Shown: positions 28,092 through 36,309, counted from the first letter of the stretch. The stretch is 64,000 bases of DNA from Rhizobacter sp. AJA081-3 (GCF_017795745.1 NZ_CP059067.1:434001-498000), one strand, 5' to 3'. Notes: a model not told the origin generated them from the letters alone. A program made the numbers and translations.

Positions 28092-29207
28092 TCAGGTGAA
28101 AGCGCGGCTGCGCGGCACCGGCTGGTCGCCCAGGTGCGGCTGGGCGGCTTCGAGGCCGCGCTGGTCGATGAAACGATCGGTCAGCGCGGCGGCGGCCCAC
28201 ATCGCGCTGAGCGTGACCCAGGACGTGATCGTGAACACCGCGGCGCCCGAGAGGCCGGCGCCGACGGCGCAGCCGCCGGCCGTCATGCCGCCGAAACCCA
28301 TCAGCACGGCACCGATCAGGTAGCGCCGCATCGACGCGGCGCCCGAGAAGCCCTCGAGCTTCAACTCGCGGAACAGCGCGGCGGCGACGAAGGCGCCGAG
28401 AAACACGCCGGGCACCAGGCCGAAGTCGAAGGTCGGCGGCCGGTCGGGCGCGAACAGAACGCGGCTGAGCACCTCGGCCGACGGGCCGGTGAAGCTCAGC
28501 GCCTGGATCGGTGCGAGGCCCGCTTCCATCGACGTGGCCGCCACCGCAGCGGTGAACCACCACGCCCCGGCGATGGCCAGGCCGACGGCGCTGGCACCGG
28601 CCCAGCCCCAGGGTGCGACCTTCTGGCGGCGAGCCCAGACGATGGCCGCGACCAGCCACACTGCAGCGAAGATCAGCGCGCCGCCGCGCCCCAGGCCGGT
28701 GAGCACGGTGAGGTCGCGCGAGGCGCCGCCTTCCACCGTCCACCACGACGAGATGTGTTCGCGCCACGGCGCCAGCGCGCCCTGCCAGGCAGCCTGCGCG
28801 GTGACGGCGAACACCAGGCCCGAGAGCACCGAGCGCAGGTTGCCCTGCGCGGCCAGCACCAGCAGCCGGCTCGAGCAGCCGCGCGCCAGGATCATGCCGA
28901 TGCCGAAGAGGGCGCCGCCGATCGCCGCACCCGACAGGCTGCCGCGCGCGGCGAGCTGGCGCGCGGTGCTCACGTCCATCGCGCCGAACGCGATGAGCGA
29001 CTGCGTGGCCAGCAGCGCGATCGCGAAGGCGAACAGCCAGACGGTGAGCTTGCCGCCGGGCATGCCGCGCGCGAACTCGATCACCGCCGAGCGCAGGCAG
29101 AAGCGCGAGCGCTGCGCGAAGAAGCCGAACACGAAACCGATGAGCAGCCCGCCCGCCGCCAGCAGCGGCGCCTGGCCGAATCGGTCGAGCAGGGCTTCGA
29201 GGCTCAT
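28092..29207 (-). CDS. soxT: YeeE/YedE-family transporter, SoxT-like
   Basis: Inner-membrane protein of 371 residues with about nine membrane helices, two related halves, and the conserved Cys contexts of the YeeE/YedE (TsuA/SoxT) family: RSRFCLRSAVIEF near residue 37, ILARGCSSRLLVLAA near 108 and TAGGCAVGAGLSG near 325. Spirochaete TsuA imports thiosulfate using such Cys. In sox clusters SoxT is thought to move a sulfur compound or signal into the cytoplasm. It lies 16 bases after the DsrE-like gene. The substrate is inferred from family and context. Confidence 0.88.
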   Translation of the reverse strand: MSLEALLDRFGQAPLLAAGGLLIGFVFGFFAQRSRFCLRSAVIEFARGMPGGKLTVWLFAFAIALLATQSLIAFGAMDVSTARQLAARGSLSGAAIGGALFGIGMILARGCSSRLLVLAAQGNLRSVLSGLVFAVTAQAAWQGALAPWREHISSWWTVEGGASRDLTVLTGLGRGGALIFAAVWLVAAIVWARRQKVAPWGWAGASAVGLAIAGAWWFTAAVAATSMEAGLAPIQALSFTGPSAEVLSRVLFAPDRPPTFDFGLVPGVFLGAFVAAALFRELKLEGFSGAASMRRYLIGAVLMGFGGMTAGGCAVGAGLSGAAVFTITSWVTLSAMWAAAALTDRFIDQRGLEAAQPHLGDQPVPRSRAFT

Positions 29208-29223
29208 GGCCGCAGCGTGCCGG

Positions 29224-29637
29224 TCAGGGCTTGATGTAGGCGAGCCCCTGCTTCTGCAGTTTGGCCAGACGCACCACGCCCGAAGGCGTGAACGTCGCCT
29301 CCTGGATGAAGACTTCCTTGCGAAGGCTGCGGTTCTTCAGCGTGATCTCGCAGACCTCGAACTTCACGCCGCGCGCCACCAGCTCCTGCACAGCCACCTC
29401 GTAAGGGTTGCCATTGCGGTCCTTCGCATCGGTCATCAGGAAGTCCACGCCGTTGGCATGCGCCACGGCGGTGAGCTTCGCGCCGGGGTCCACGTCGAGG
29501 TGATTCTTCATGTTCCGAAGGCCCTTGAGTGCCTGCGTTCCCGAGTCGTCGAAGTGGTAGACGACGCCGTCCTGCGCCATGGCGCCGAAAGCGCTAACGG
29601 ACAGCACGAAGGCGGCAAGTAGTCGGCGGATCAGCAT
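29224..29637 (-). CDS. Periplasmic DsrE-like protein
   Basis: A 137-residue DsrE/DsrF-like protein with signal peptide (RLLAAFVLSVSAFGAMAQ). The core contains VYHFDDSGTQALKGLRNMKN and the single mature Cys in VKFEVCEITLKNRSL, the position used by DsrE and TusD relatives to carry persulfide. Unlike cytoplasmic DsrE/TusD, this one is exported, as is common for stand-alone members in sox clusters. It could shuttle sulfane sulfur between SoxYZ, SoxB and the transporter. GGAG precedes the start. It lies 22 bases after soxB. Confidence 0.85.
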   Translation of the reverse strand: MLIRRLLAAFVLSVSAFGAMAQDGVVYHFDDSGTQALKGLRNMKNHLDVDPGAKLTAVAHANGVDFLMTDAKDRNGNPYEVAVQELVARGVKFEVCEITLKNRSLRKEVFIQEATFTPSGVVRLAKLQKQGLAYIKP

Positions 29638-29659
29638 GGGTGGCTCCTGGTGGGTAGGC

Positions 29660-31387
29660 TCAGACGAGCCCGGGGTTGCCTTGCACGCCGATCAATCTCG
29701 GCGTGTTGATGCGACGCGGCGTGACGCGGCCCTTGGCCTTGAGCCACTGTTCCACGACGTCCCAGACCTGCTTGTTGCCGGCACTCTTCGCTTCTTCGGC
29801 CACCGGTGCCCAGCCGGCCACCTTGTAGGTCTTGGCAGCGTCGATCGCCTTGCCGTCCAGTCGCATGTCGGTGATGCGCGAGCCCATCTTCGCCGCCGGT
29901 TCGATGGCGTAGGTCAGGCCGCCCACGCGAACCATGTCGCCGCCCTGCTGGTAGTAGGGGTCGGGGTTGAAGAGGTTGTCGGCCACGTCCTCGAGCACGG
30001 TCTTGATCATCTCGCCGCTCATCGGCGTGACGGTGGCGTACGAGTAGGTGGTGGCCAGCTGGTCCATCATCAACTCGCGCGTGATGGCTTCGCCGGGCAG
30101 CAGGCTGGTGCCCCAGCGGAAGCCGGGCGAGAAGGCGATCGGCGCGCCCTGCACCTCCATCAGCGCGTCGCAGACGAGCTGGTCCCAGCTGCCGTTGAAA
30201 TTGCCGCGGCGGTACAGGGTGCCGTCGGTCACGGCCAGCTTTTCGGCCAGCTTGCTCTCGTAGGGCGCGCGGATCTTCTTGATCAGCGCGGCCATCTCCG
30301 CGTCGGGCTGGATCTGGTTGGCGAACACCGGCAGCAGCGTGTAGCGGAAGTCGACCACCTTGCCGTTCTTCACGTCGAAGTCGATCACGCCGAGGAACTT
30401 GCTGTTGCTGCCGGCATTGGTGACGATGGTCGTGCCGCCGGCGTTCTTCACCAGCACCGGCACCGGCATGCCGTCGTGCGTGTGGCCGCCGAGGATGGCG
30501 TCGATGCCGCGCACCCGCGAGGCCATCTTCAGGTCGACGTCCATGCCGTTGTGCGACAGCACCACGACCACCTGCGCGCCTTTGCCGCGCACCTCGTCGA
30601 CCATCTTCTGCAGGTTGTCGTCCTGGATGCCGAAGCTCCAGTCGGCCACCATGTAGCGCGGGTTGGCGATCGGCGTGTAGGGGAAGGCCTGGCCGATGAT
30701 CGCCACCGGCACACCGTTGATCGGCTTGATCACGTAGGGCGCGAACACTGGGTCGCCGAAGTCGGTGGTCTTCACGTTCTGCGCGACGAAGTCGACCTTG
30801 CCCTTGAAGTCCTTCTCGACGATCTCCTTCACCCGCTCCATGCCGTAGGTGAACTCCCAGTGGCCGGTCATCACGTCCACGCCGAGCAGCTTGCAGGCGT
30901 CGACCATGTCCTGCGCGTTCGTCCACAGCGAGGTGGCCGAACCCTGCCAGGTGTCGCCGCCGTCGAGCAGCAGCGCGCCGGGGCGGCTGGCCTTCAGGCG
31001 CTTGACCAGCGTGGCCAGTTCGGCGAAGCCGCCGACCTTGCCGTAGCGCTGCGAGGCGGTCTCGAAATCGAGGAAGGTGTAGGCATGCGCCTGCGAGGTG
31101 CCGGGGCGCAGCCCGGCTTTCTTGAGCAGGTGCTCGCCGACCAGGTGCGGCAGTTCGCCGGCCATGCTGCCCAGGCCCAGGTTGACGCTGGGCTCGCGGA
31201 AGCGGATCGGCAGCAGCTGCGCGTGGCAGTCGGTCATGTGCAGAAGCGACACCTGGCCGAACTTCGGCACGTCGTACAGCGCCTGCTCGGCGGTGGCGGC
31301 ATCCGCATCGGCGTGGCGCGCCAGGCCCATGCCGGCCACGCCGGCGGCGCCCAGCACCTGCAGGAACTCTCGCTTGCTCAGGCTCAT
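29660..31387 (-). CDS. soxB: SoxB, S-sulfosulfanyl hydrolase of the Sox system
   Basis: Periplasmic dimanganese hydrolase that releases sulfate from the S-sulfonated Cys of SoxY. 575 residues. The N terminus has a Tat-like signal with Lys-Arg instead of Arg-Arg (SKREFLQVLGAAG). 5'-nucleotidase/calcineurin-type motifs are present: LLHMTDCHAQLLP near residue 50, LLDGGDTWQGS, VVVLSHNGMDVD and ILGGHTHDG. FREPSVNLGLGS is typical for SoxB. The ATG at 31387 has no Shine-Dalgarno; instead a 16-base palindrome and a terminator-like hairpin lie directly upstream, separating it from soxX. It may have its own promoter. Downstream are the DsrE-like, SoxT-like and cytochrome genes. Confidence 0.97.
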   Translation of the reverse strand: MSLSKREFLQVLGAAGVAGMGLARHADADAATAEQALYDVPKFGQVSLLHMTDCHAQLLPIRFREPSVNLGLGSMAGELPHLVGEHLLKKAGLRPGTSQAHAYTFLDFETASQRYGKVGGFAELATLVKRLKASRPGALLLDGGDTWQGSATSLWTNAQDMVDACKLLGVDVMTGHWEFTYGMERVKEIVEKDFKGKVDFVAQNVKTTDFGDPVFAPYVIKPINGVPVAIIGQAFPYTPIANPRYMVADWSFGIQDDNLQKMVDEVRGKGAQVVVVLSHNGMDVDLKMASRVRGIDAILGGHTHDGMPVPVLVKNAGGTTIVTNAGSNSKFLGVIDFDVKNGKVVDFRYTLLPVFANQIQPDAEMAALIKKIRAPYESKLAEKLAVTDGTLYRRGNFNGSWDQLVCDALMEVQGAPIAFSPGFRWGTSLLPGEAITRELMMDQLATTYSYATVTPMSGEMIKTVLEDVADNLFNPDPYYQQGGDMVRVGGLTYAIEPAAKMGSRITDMRLDGKAIDAAKTYKVAGWAPVAEEAKSAGNKQVWDVVEQWLKAKGRVTPRRINTPRLIGVQGNPGLV

Positions 31388-31388
31388 G

Positions 31389-31404
31389 ATAAGTGTTGAC
31401 TTAT
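31389..31404. promoter_or_regulatory. 16-base palindrome at the soxB start
   Basis: ATAAGT and ACTTAT form a perfect 6-bp inverted repeat with spacer GTTG, directly against the soxB start codon and where a ribosome site would be expected. It is A+T-rich in a G+C-rich region. It could be an operator, part of a soxB promoter, or a weak RNA hairpin controlling translation. Confidence 0.4.
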
Positions 31405-31416
31405 GTTTTGAATCGC

Positions 31417-31441
31417 AAAAAGCCCGCGGCTGCGGGCTTTT
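31417..31441 (-). terminator. Rho-independent terminator between soxX and soxB
   Basis: Read leftward, six bases after the soxX stop there is a perfect stem AAAAGCCCGC / GCGGGCTTTT with loop AGCC, ending in five T. This is a textbook intrinsic terminator placed inside the sox operon. It could end or attenuate transcripts after soxX, lowering soxB and later genes. The plus-strand reading has four T and might work weakly as well. Confidence 0.75.
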
Positions 31442-31447
31442 CGGCCG

Positions 31448-32092
31448 TCACTGGTTGACGGGGGATTTCGGATCGAGCAGCAGCGCCATCACATGGCGGA
31501 GCTGGTCTTCGTTGAGCAACTTCGCGTGGCCGAAGCGCGGCATGTTCGAGCAGGCCGCGTAGGCCTTGCTGTTCCACATCTTGCCCCAGGTGTACTGCAC
31601 GATCGCGGCAGTGGCCGGGTCGGCCACGTCTTTCACGCCGCGCGTCTTGCCGTAGTTCCACAGGCTCGGGCCGATGGTGCCGTAAGAGATCTCCTTCTTG
31701 TCGATCTGATGGCAGTTGTAGCAGTTGGCGCCGTTGGCCTTCGCCTCGGCCGAGGCGTCGGTCCAGGTCATGCCGCGACCGTTCTGCGCCAGCTTCTCGC
31801 CTTCGCGCCAGTCACCAATGTAGCGGCCGCCTTCGGGCCACTTGATACTGGCCAGCGCTTCGGCCTCGATCTGCTTGGCCACCGACTCCGCCGGCGGCTT
31901 GTCCGAAGAGCAGGCTTTCTGGCCGAGGTCCTGCTCGAGCCGGTCGACCTTGGCAATGCCCTGGTCGCGGAACGAGGCCTTCAGCATGGCCAGCGTCTGC
32001 TGGTCGAGTTCGGCCGGCGAGGGCGCGTTGGCGCAGCCGGCGAGCAGTGCGGCGCTGGCGAGTCCGGCGCCGATGAGGAGGGTCTTCTTCAT
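31448..32092 (-). CDS. soxX: SoxX, c-type cytochrome subunit of SoxAX
   Basis: Heme subunit of the SoxAX enzyme that couples thiosulfate to the SoxY Cys. 214 residues. The N terminus looks like a lipoprotein signal, with lipobox LLAGC at residues 16-20 (Cys20), followed by a helical extension to about residue 80. The cytochrome domain has heme motif CYNCH at 124-128 and a probable axial Met184 in CSNMPRFG. The family segment IGPSLWNYG is present. At 214 residues it is longer than the roughly 155-residue Paracoccus form; longer SoxX proteins are known elsewhere. It lies 15 bases after soxA and is followed by a terminator. Confidence 0.94.
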   Translation of the reverse strand: MKKTLLIGAGLASAALLAGCANAPSPAELDQQTLAMLKASFRDQGIAKVDRLEQDLGQKACSSDKPPAESVAKQIEAEALASIKWPEGGRYIGDWREGEKLAQNGRGMTWTDASAEAKANGANCYNCHQIDKKEISYGTIGPSLWNYGKTRGVKDVADPATAAIVQYTWGKMWNSKAYAACSNMPRFGHAKLLNEDQLRHVMALLLDPKSPVNQ

Positions 32093-32107
32093 GTGCTGTT
32101 CCGGTCG

Positions 32108-32902
32108 TTAGCGCTTGATGGCGGGTGCGATCGACTCGGCACCCTTGGCATTGACACCCATGTAGACACCCAGAGCGATGGTCACGTCGGAGGCATAGCC
32201 CGGGTACGGGAAACGCTGCTGGCGATAGCAGTCGTTGAGCCGGCGCTGCATGCTCCACAGTTCGCCGCTGGACACGCGGTAGGCGGGCCAGGCTGCGAAG
32301 CCGATTCCGTCTCCGGGGTTCTTGGTCAGGTTGGGCAGATCCTGCAGGCGGATGCGCTTGCCTTCTTCGCCGTGGCACGAGGCACAAGAGAAGTCCATCG
32401 GCCCGCCACGGAAGAAGAAGGCACGCTTGCCCATCTCGAACATGCGCCGCTCTTCGGCGTGGGCTTGCGGCAGGTTCAGCTTCTTGCCGCGCGACTCGGC
32501 GGAGATCCAGGCCACCAGGCCTTCCATGCTGGCCTGCTCGCCCTTGCCGAACGGCGTGGCAGCGATCTCCTTGGCGCTCAGGCCCTGCAGCGTCTCCATG
32601 CAGGTCAGCAACCGGGATTCGAGGTCCTGGACGCGCCCGGTGTCGGCGAAGTAGCGCGGCATCTCGACCCAGGCGCCCTTGACCACCCCGGGGCCTTTGC
32701 CCAGATCGCATTGTTCGAGCGATGCGTTCTTCGGCCCGCGCTTCTTCTTCCAGAGGTCTTCGCCCTTGGCTTCGAACAGTTCGGCCGGATTGCCGTCGGC
32801 CAGCATCGCGCGGTACTCGGCAATGCCGTCGGCGGCGCTCTTCTGGCCGAAGGCGGCGGCCGAGAGGGCAGCCAGGAGGGAGGTGGCAAGGAGTCGGCGC
32901 AT
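32108..32902 (-). CDS. soxA: SoxA, catalytic subunit of SoxAX (monoheme form)
   Basis: Periplasmic SoxA of 264 residues with signal RRLLATSLLAALSAAAFGQ. Only one heme motif is present, CASCH at 173-177; the N-terminal heme site of diheme SoxA is replaced by Cys65 and Cys101, which probably form a disulfide. Cys225 in RLNDCYRQQR is the catalytic Cys that becomes the persulfide heme ligand. With SoxX it forms the Cys S-conjugate step that starts thiosulfate oxidation. It lies five bases after soxZ and 15 before soxX. Confidence 0.96.
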   Translation of the reverse strand: MRRLLATSLLAALSAAAFGQKSAADGIAEYRAMLADGNPAELFEAKGEDLWKKKRGPKNASLEQCDLGKGPGVVKGAWVEMPRYFADTGRVQDLESRLLTCMETLQGLSAKEIAATPFGKGEQASMEGLVAWISAESRGKKLNLPQAHAEERRMFEMGKRAFFFRGGPMDFSCASCHGEEGKRIRLQDLPNLTKNPGDGIGFAAWPAYRVSSGELWSMQRRLNDCYRQQRFPYPGYASDVTIALGVYMGVNAKGAESIAPAIKR

Positions 32903-32907
32903 GGTGT

Positions 32908-33219
32908 TCAGCTCACGGTAGCTTCATCGGTGCGGGAGTCGCCCTTGTTGTCCTTCCAGGCGATCGCGACCTTGTCGCCGGCCTTGGCGCCCTTGATGAC
33001 GAACTGCAGGAAGGGGTTCTTCGCGACGGACGGGCCCCACTGGGCCGTCATCACCGGCTTGCCGTTGTGGTTGGCGGTGACTTCCTGGATGAACCAGGCC
33101 GGGATCACCTTGCCGGCGGCGTCCTTGCGCTGGCCGGTTTCCATCTCGTGGCTCATCAGCACGCGCACGGTGGTCTTGTCACCGGCGGCTTGGGCGCGAA
33201 TGCGCATCGGATCTGCCAT
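32908..33219 (-). CDS. soxZ: SoxZ, partner of the sulfur carrier SoxY
   Basis: SoxZ, 103 residues, no signal peptide; it is exported as a complex with Tat-targeted SoxY. The immunoglobulin-like fold is indicated by VRVLMSHEMETGQRKDAAGK and IPAWFIQEVTANHNGKPV, both typical. A strong ribosome site GAAGGAGA precedes ATG 33219, suggesting high expression. The SoxYZ heterodimer carries the sulfur intermediate between SoxAX, SoxB and SoxCD. It lies 49 bases after soxY and five before soxA. Confidence 0.97.
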   Translation of the reverse strand: MADPMRIRAQAAGDKTTVRVLMSHEMETGQRKDAAGKVIPAWFIQEVTANHNGKPVMTAQWGPSVAKNPFLQFVIKGAKAGDKVAIAWKDNKGDSRTDEATVS

Positions 33220-33268
33220 GTTCTATCTCCTTCGATTCGGTTGGGGGTTGAGGCGGGGTGCTGAACGA

Positions 33269-33727
33269 TCAGCCGCCGCAACCGCCCAGGGTGACCTTGA
33301 TTTCCTTCTGCGCGAAGAGCACCTTGTTGTCGGCGGTGATCACCACGGCGATCACGTTGGACGACTGGCCCATCTTCACGCGGGTGGAGATGTTGGGCTC
33401 CACCGCATCGGTGACGTCGAACAGTGCCGCCAGCATCGACGGGTTCTTCTCGACCAGCAGCAGGATGCGCTTGGCGCCGGCCAGCGTGGTCGACGCGCCC
33501 ACGGGCACCACGGCGCCGTTTTCGGCGATGTCGGGGCCGGTGATGGTGACGTCCTTGCTCTCGGCGGGGCCCGAGGTGCCCAGCGCCTTCATCAGGTCGC
33601 CCATGGTCTTGGCATCGAACGCAGCCTGCGACCAGGCCGCCTGCGCCACCTGGGGCAGCAGCCCCAGCCCTGCCAGCGCGGCAGCCACGGACGCACTGCG
33701 CGTCAGCATTTCTCGACGGGTTTGCAT
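33269..33727 (-). CDS. soxY: SoxY, sulfur-carrying subunit of SoxYZ
   Basis: SoxY, 152 residues. The N terminus is a Tat signal with twin Arg (TRREMLTRSASVAAALAG). The C terminus ends in the flexible arm GGCGG, whose Cys150 is the attachment site for thiosulfate and its oxidation products. ATG 33727 is preceded by TAGGAG; the frame remains open further upstream but that part has no signal. The 115-base gap to soxD contains no further gene. The protein is exported already folded with SoxZ. Confidence 0.96.
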   Translation of the reverse strand: MQTRREMLTRSASVAAALAGLGLLPQVAQAAWSQAAFDAKTMGDLMKALGTSGPAESKDVTITGPDIAENGAVVPVGASTTLAGAKRILLLVEKNPSMLAALFDVTDAVEPNISTRVKMGQSSNVIAVVITADNKVLFAQKEIKVTLGGCGG

Positions 33728-33842
33728 GTCCACTCCTACGGAATAAAGGGATGTTATGGAAGAGCTCGGGGCAGGCACAGCCGTGACTACCCTTGTCGCG
33801 CAGGGCGCTGGTGTAGCACAGCGAAGCGGGTGGCTTCGGCGC

Positions 33843-34886
33843 TCACTTCTTTGCCCCTTCGGCCAGCCACTGCGCGATGGCACGGGCGTCGGCCTCCGAC
33901 AGCGTCTGAGCGGGCATGGGGATGGCGCCCCACACGCCGCTGCCGCCGGCGCGGATCTTGCCGCCCAGGTAGCTGGCAGCGTCGGCCTGGCCTGCGTACT
34001 TCTTCGCGATGTCGCGGAAGGCCGGGCCGACCAGCTTGGCATCGACGGTGTGGCAGGCATTGCAGCCGTTCTTGTTCAACAGGGCCAGTGCCACGGGCGG
34101 CTCCGGTTTCGGCGCCGGTGCCGCCGCGGGAGCGGCCGTGCCGGCAGGCCGCGTGGTGTCGGCGCCATGCTGCGCGCCGACGAGGCGGTTCTGTTCGGCC
34201 AGGTTGCCGTGGGCATTGCGCGCGTGGTCGGGCAGCAGCGATGCGTGGCCGGCCTCGACCGGGCAGTCCTTCATGCACGACGCACCCTGCACGTCGGGCT
34301 TGCGCGGCTTGCCGCCGGGCCACATGGCGTGATCGGTGGTCATGCCGTTGCGGTTGGGCAGCAGCGACTGGGCCTGCGCCATCGTGGCGTCGCTGAGCAC
34401 GAAGTCGTCGGGCAGCACGCCGCCCAGGTTGAGCAGGAAGGCGGTGACGGCGTAGACCTCGTCGGTGGAGAGCGACTTCGGCGCCGTCCAGGGCATGGCG
34501 CGGTTGATGTAGTCCCACAGCGTCGAGACGGTCGACGCCTTCATCAGCGTGGTTCGGCCCGGGTAGGCCGGGTCGGTCAGCCGCGCCACGCGGCCGGACT
34601 TCACGTCGTCCTTCGTGGTGCCCCCCACCAGCGGCGAGAAGGTCGAGTTCGATTCGCCGAAGATGCCGTGGCACGACGCGCACTTGGCTTCCCACACGTC
34701 CTGGCCCTGAGAGACCGAGCCCTTGCCCTTGGGCAGGCCCTTGAAGTCGGGGCGCACGTCGATGTCCCAGGCGGCCACTTCGGGCGCGGTGGCGGCGCGG
34801 CCGATGCCGGGGTACGCCGTCTGCGCGAGCGCCCCACCGGCGGCCACGAACAGCACTGCGGCGACGAGGCTACGACAGCTGGACAT
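33843..34886 (-). CDS. soxD: SoxD, diheme cytochrome subunit of sulfane dehydrogenase
   Basis: Cytochrome subunit of SoxCD, 347 residues, signal SCRSLVAAVLFVAAGGALAQ. Two heme sites are present: CASCH at 69-73 in the N-terminal domain and CNACH at 275-279 in a C-terminal cytochrome domain, joined by an Ala/Pro linker (about 245-265). It receives electrons from the molybdenum subunit SoxC as the sulfane sulfur on SoxY is oxidised. The start overlaps the soxC 3' end by 17 bases, implying coupled translation. Confidence 0.95.
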   Translation of the reverse strand: MSSCRSLVAAVLFVAAGGALAQTAYPGIGRAATAPEVAAWDIDVRPDFKGLPKGKGSVSQGQDVWEAKCASCHGIFGESNSTFSPLVGGTTKDDVKSGRVARLTDPAYPGRTTLMKASTVSTLWDYINRAMPWTAPKSLSTDEVYAVTAFLLNLGGVLPDDFVLSDATMAQAQSLLPNRNGMTTDHAMWPGGKPRKPDVQGASCMKDCPVEAGHASLLPDHARNAHGNLAEQNRLVGAQHGADTTRPAGTAAPAAAPAPKPEPPVALALLNKNGCNACHTVDAKLVGPAFRDIAKKYAGQADAASYLGGKIRAGGSGVWGAIPMPAQTLSEADARAIAQWLAEGAKK

Positions 34887-36246
34887 TCTTCACCTCGCCG
34901 CTTTCCTGGACCAGCCACGACTGGATCGAGTTGTTGTGATAGATCGAACGCGTGCCGCGCACTGCACGGTTCTGCCGGTAGGTCGGCTGCACATGGCCGG
35001 ACTCGTCGGTGGCGCGGCTCTGCACGATGGCCGGCTTGCCGTCCCAGACCCAGTCGATGTTGAAGCGCGTGAGGCACTTGGCCATCACCGGCCCTTCGAG
35101 CCGCGCCGCTCGCCAGCTGCGCCCACCGTCCACGGAGACGTCGACCTTCCGGATGCGCCCGCGGCCCGACCAGGCCAGGCCCGAGATGTTGTAGAAGCCC
35201 TTGTCGAGCAGCACCTGGCCACCCGAGGGCGTGGTGACCACGCTCTTGACTTCCTGCGTGCTGGAGTACTGGCGGTGCAGCCCGCTGGGCAGCAGGTCGA
35301 TGTAGTGGATGGTCTCGTCCTTGGTGCCGTAGGGCTTGTCGCCCACCTCGATGCGGCGCAGGTACTTCACCCAGCTCACACCCTGCACGCCGGGCACCAC
35401 CAGGCGCAGCGGATAGCCGTTTTCGGGGCGCAGCATCTCGCCGTTCTGCCCGTAGGCCACCAGCACCTCGCCGGACTCGACCAGCTCCATCGGGATCGTG
35501 CGCGTCATCGACGAACCGTCGGCGCCTTCGGCGAGCACGTAGCGGGCGCGCTTGTAGTCCACGCCGGCCAGGTCGAACAGCACGCGCAGCGGCACGCCGG
35601 TGAACTCGCTGCACGAGAGCATGCCGTGCGTGTACTGCACCGTCGGCACGGCGACGTTGCCCCACTCCATACCGGTGTTGGCCCCGCACTCGATGAAGTG
35701 GAAGCGCGACACGCTGGGCAGGCGCATGAGCTCGTCCATCGCGAAGACCATCGGCCTCTTCAGCAACGACGGGTCGGAGGCGTTGAGCATCAGGCGGTGC
35801 TTGGAGGGATCGATGTCCCACCAGCCCTGGTGGTGGCGCTCGAAGTGCAGGCCAGCCGGCGTGACGATGCCGAACAACGACTGCAAGGGCGCGAACGACA
35901 CCGAGGACTGCGAGGTCTGCGTCAACCCCGGGCTGGGCCGGCGCTGCACGTTGGCCTCGAACTTCGAGGGCTTGCCGTAGCCGTCGGTGGCCACCGGCTG
36001 GCCCAGGCCCTTGCTGTGCTCGGGCAGCTCGAGGATGTTCGGGTCGCCACCGGCCGCCGGCACGGGGTTGGCTTGGCCGAAGGCGAGCGGCGCTGCGGCG
36101 CCGGCGGCGGCGGCCGCGAAGGCGCTGCGGATGAAGTCGCGTCGGCCGTGGCGCGCCTGCGCGAACACGGTGCGCACGCCGTCGCGGTCGACGAAGCTTT
36201 CGGGGGCGCGCTGCAGGCGGCCGGGGTCTGAGGGGTTCCGATCCAC
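34870..36246 (-). CDS. soxC: SoxC, molybdenum subunit of sulfane dehydrogenase
   Basis: Molybdopterin protein of the sulfite oxidase family, 458 residues. It oxidises the SoxY-bound sulfane sulfur to the sulfone level with release of six electrons to SoxD. The twin-Arg region GRRDFIRSAFAAAAAGAA at about 34-51 is a Tat signal, with an unusual 33-residue stretch before it. The Mo-ligand Cys187 sits in FIECGANTGMEWG; VVTTPSGGQ and the dimerisation part to the C terminus are intact. GGAG precedes ATG 36246. It is the first gene of the main sox operon; presence of SoxCD means thiosulfate should go fully to sulfate without stored sulfur. Confidence 0.96.
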   Translation of the reverse strand: MDRNPSDPGRLQRAPESFVDRDGVRTVFAQARHGRRDFIRSAFAAAAAGAAAPLAFGQANPVPAAGGDPNILELPEHSKGLGQPVATDGYGKPSKFEANVQRRPSPGLTQTSQSSVSFAPLQSLFGIVTPAGLHFERHHQGWWDIDPSKHRLMLNASDPSLLKRPMVFAMDELMRLPSVSRFHFIECGANTGMEWGNVAVPTVQYTHGMLSCSEFTGVPLRVLFDLAGVDYKRARYVLAEGADGSSMTRTIPMELVESGEVLVAYGQNGEMLRPENGYPLRLVVPGVQGVSWVKYLRRIEVGDKPYGTKDETIHYIDLLPSGLHRQYSSTQEVKSVVTTPSGGQVLLDKGFYNISGLAWSGRGRIRKVDVSVDGGRSWRAARLEGPVMAKCLTRFNIDWVWDGKPAIVQSRATDESGHVQPTYRQNRAVRGTRSIYHNNSIQSWLVQESGEVKNVQLS

Positions 36247-36277
36247 GGGGGCTCCAGGGAGGAGAGTCGGGCTGAGA

Positions 36278-36309
36278 ATCTGTATATAAGCAAGTAAGAA
36301 TATACAGAT
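36278..36309. promoter_or_regulatory. Perfect 10-bp inverted repeat before soxC, probable operator
   Basis: ATCTGTATAT and ATATACAGAT form a perfect inverted repeat around a 12-base spacer, in a strikingly A+T-rich patch 31 bases before the soxC start. Read leftward it contains TATATACA-like -10 sequences, so a bound repressor would block the sox promoter. The ArsR-type SoxR encoded at the far end of the locus is the obvious candidate ligand. The divergent gene at 36461 could share it. Confidence 0.65.
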
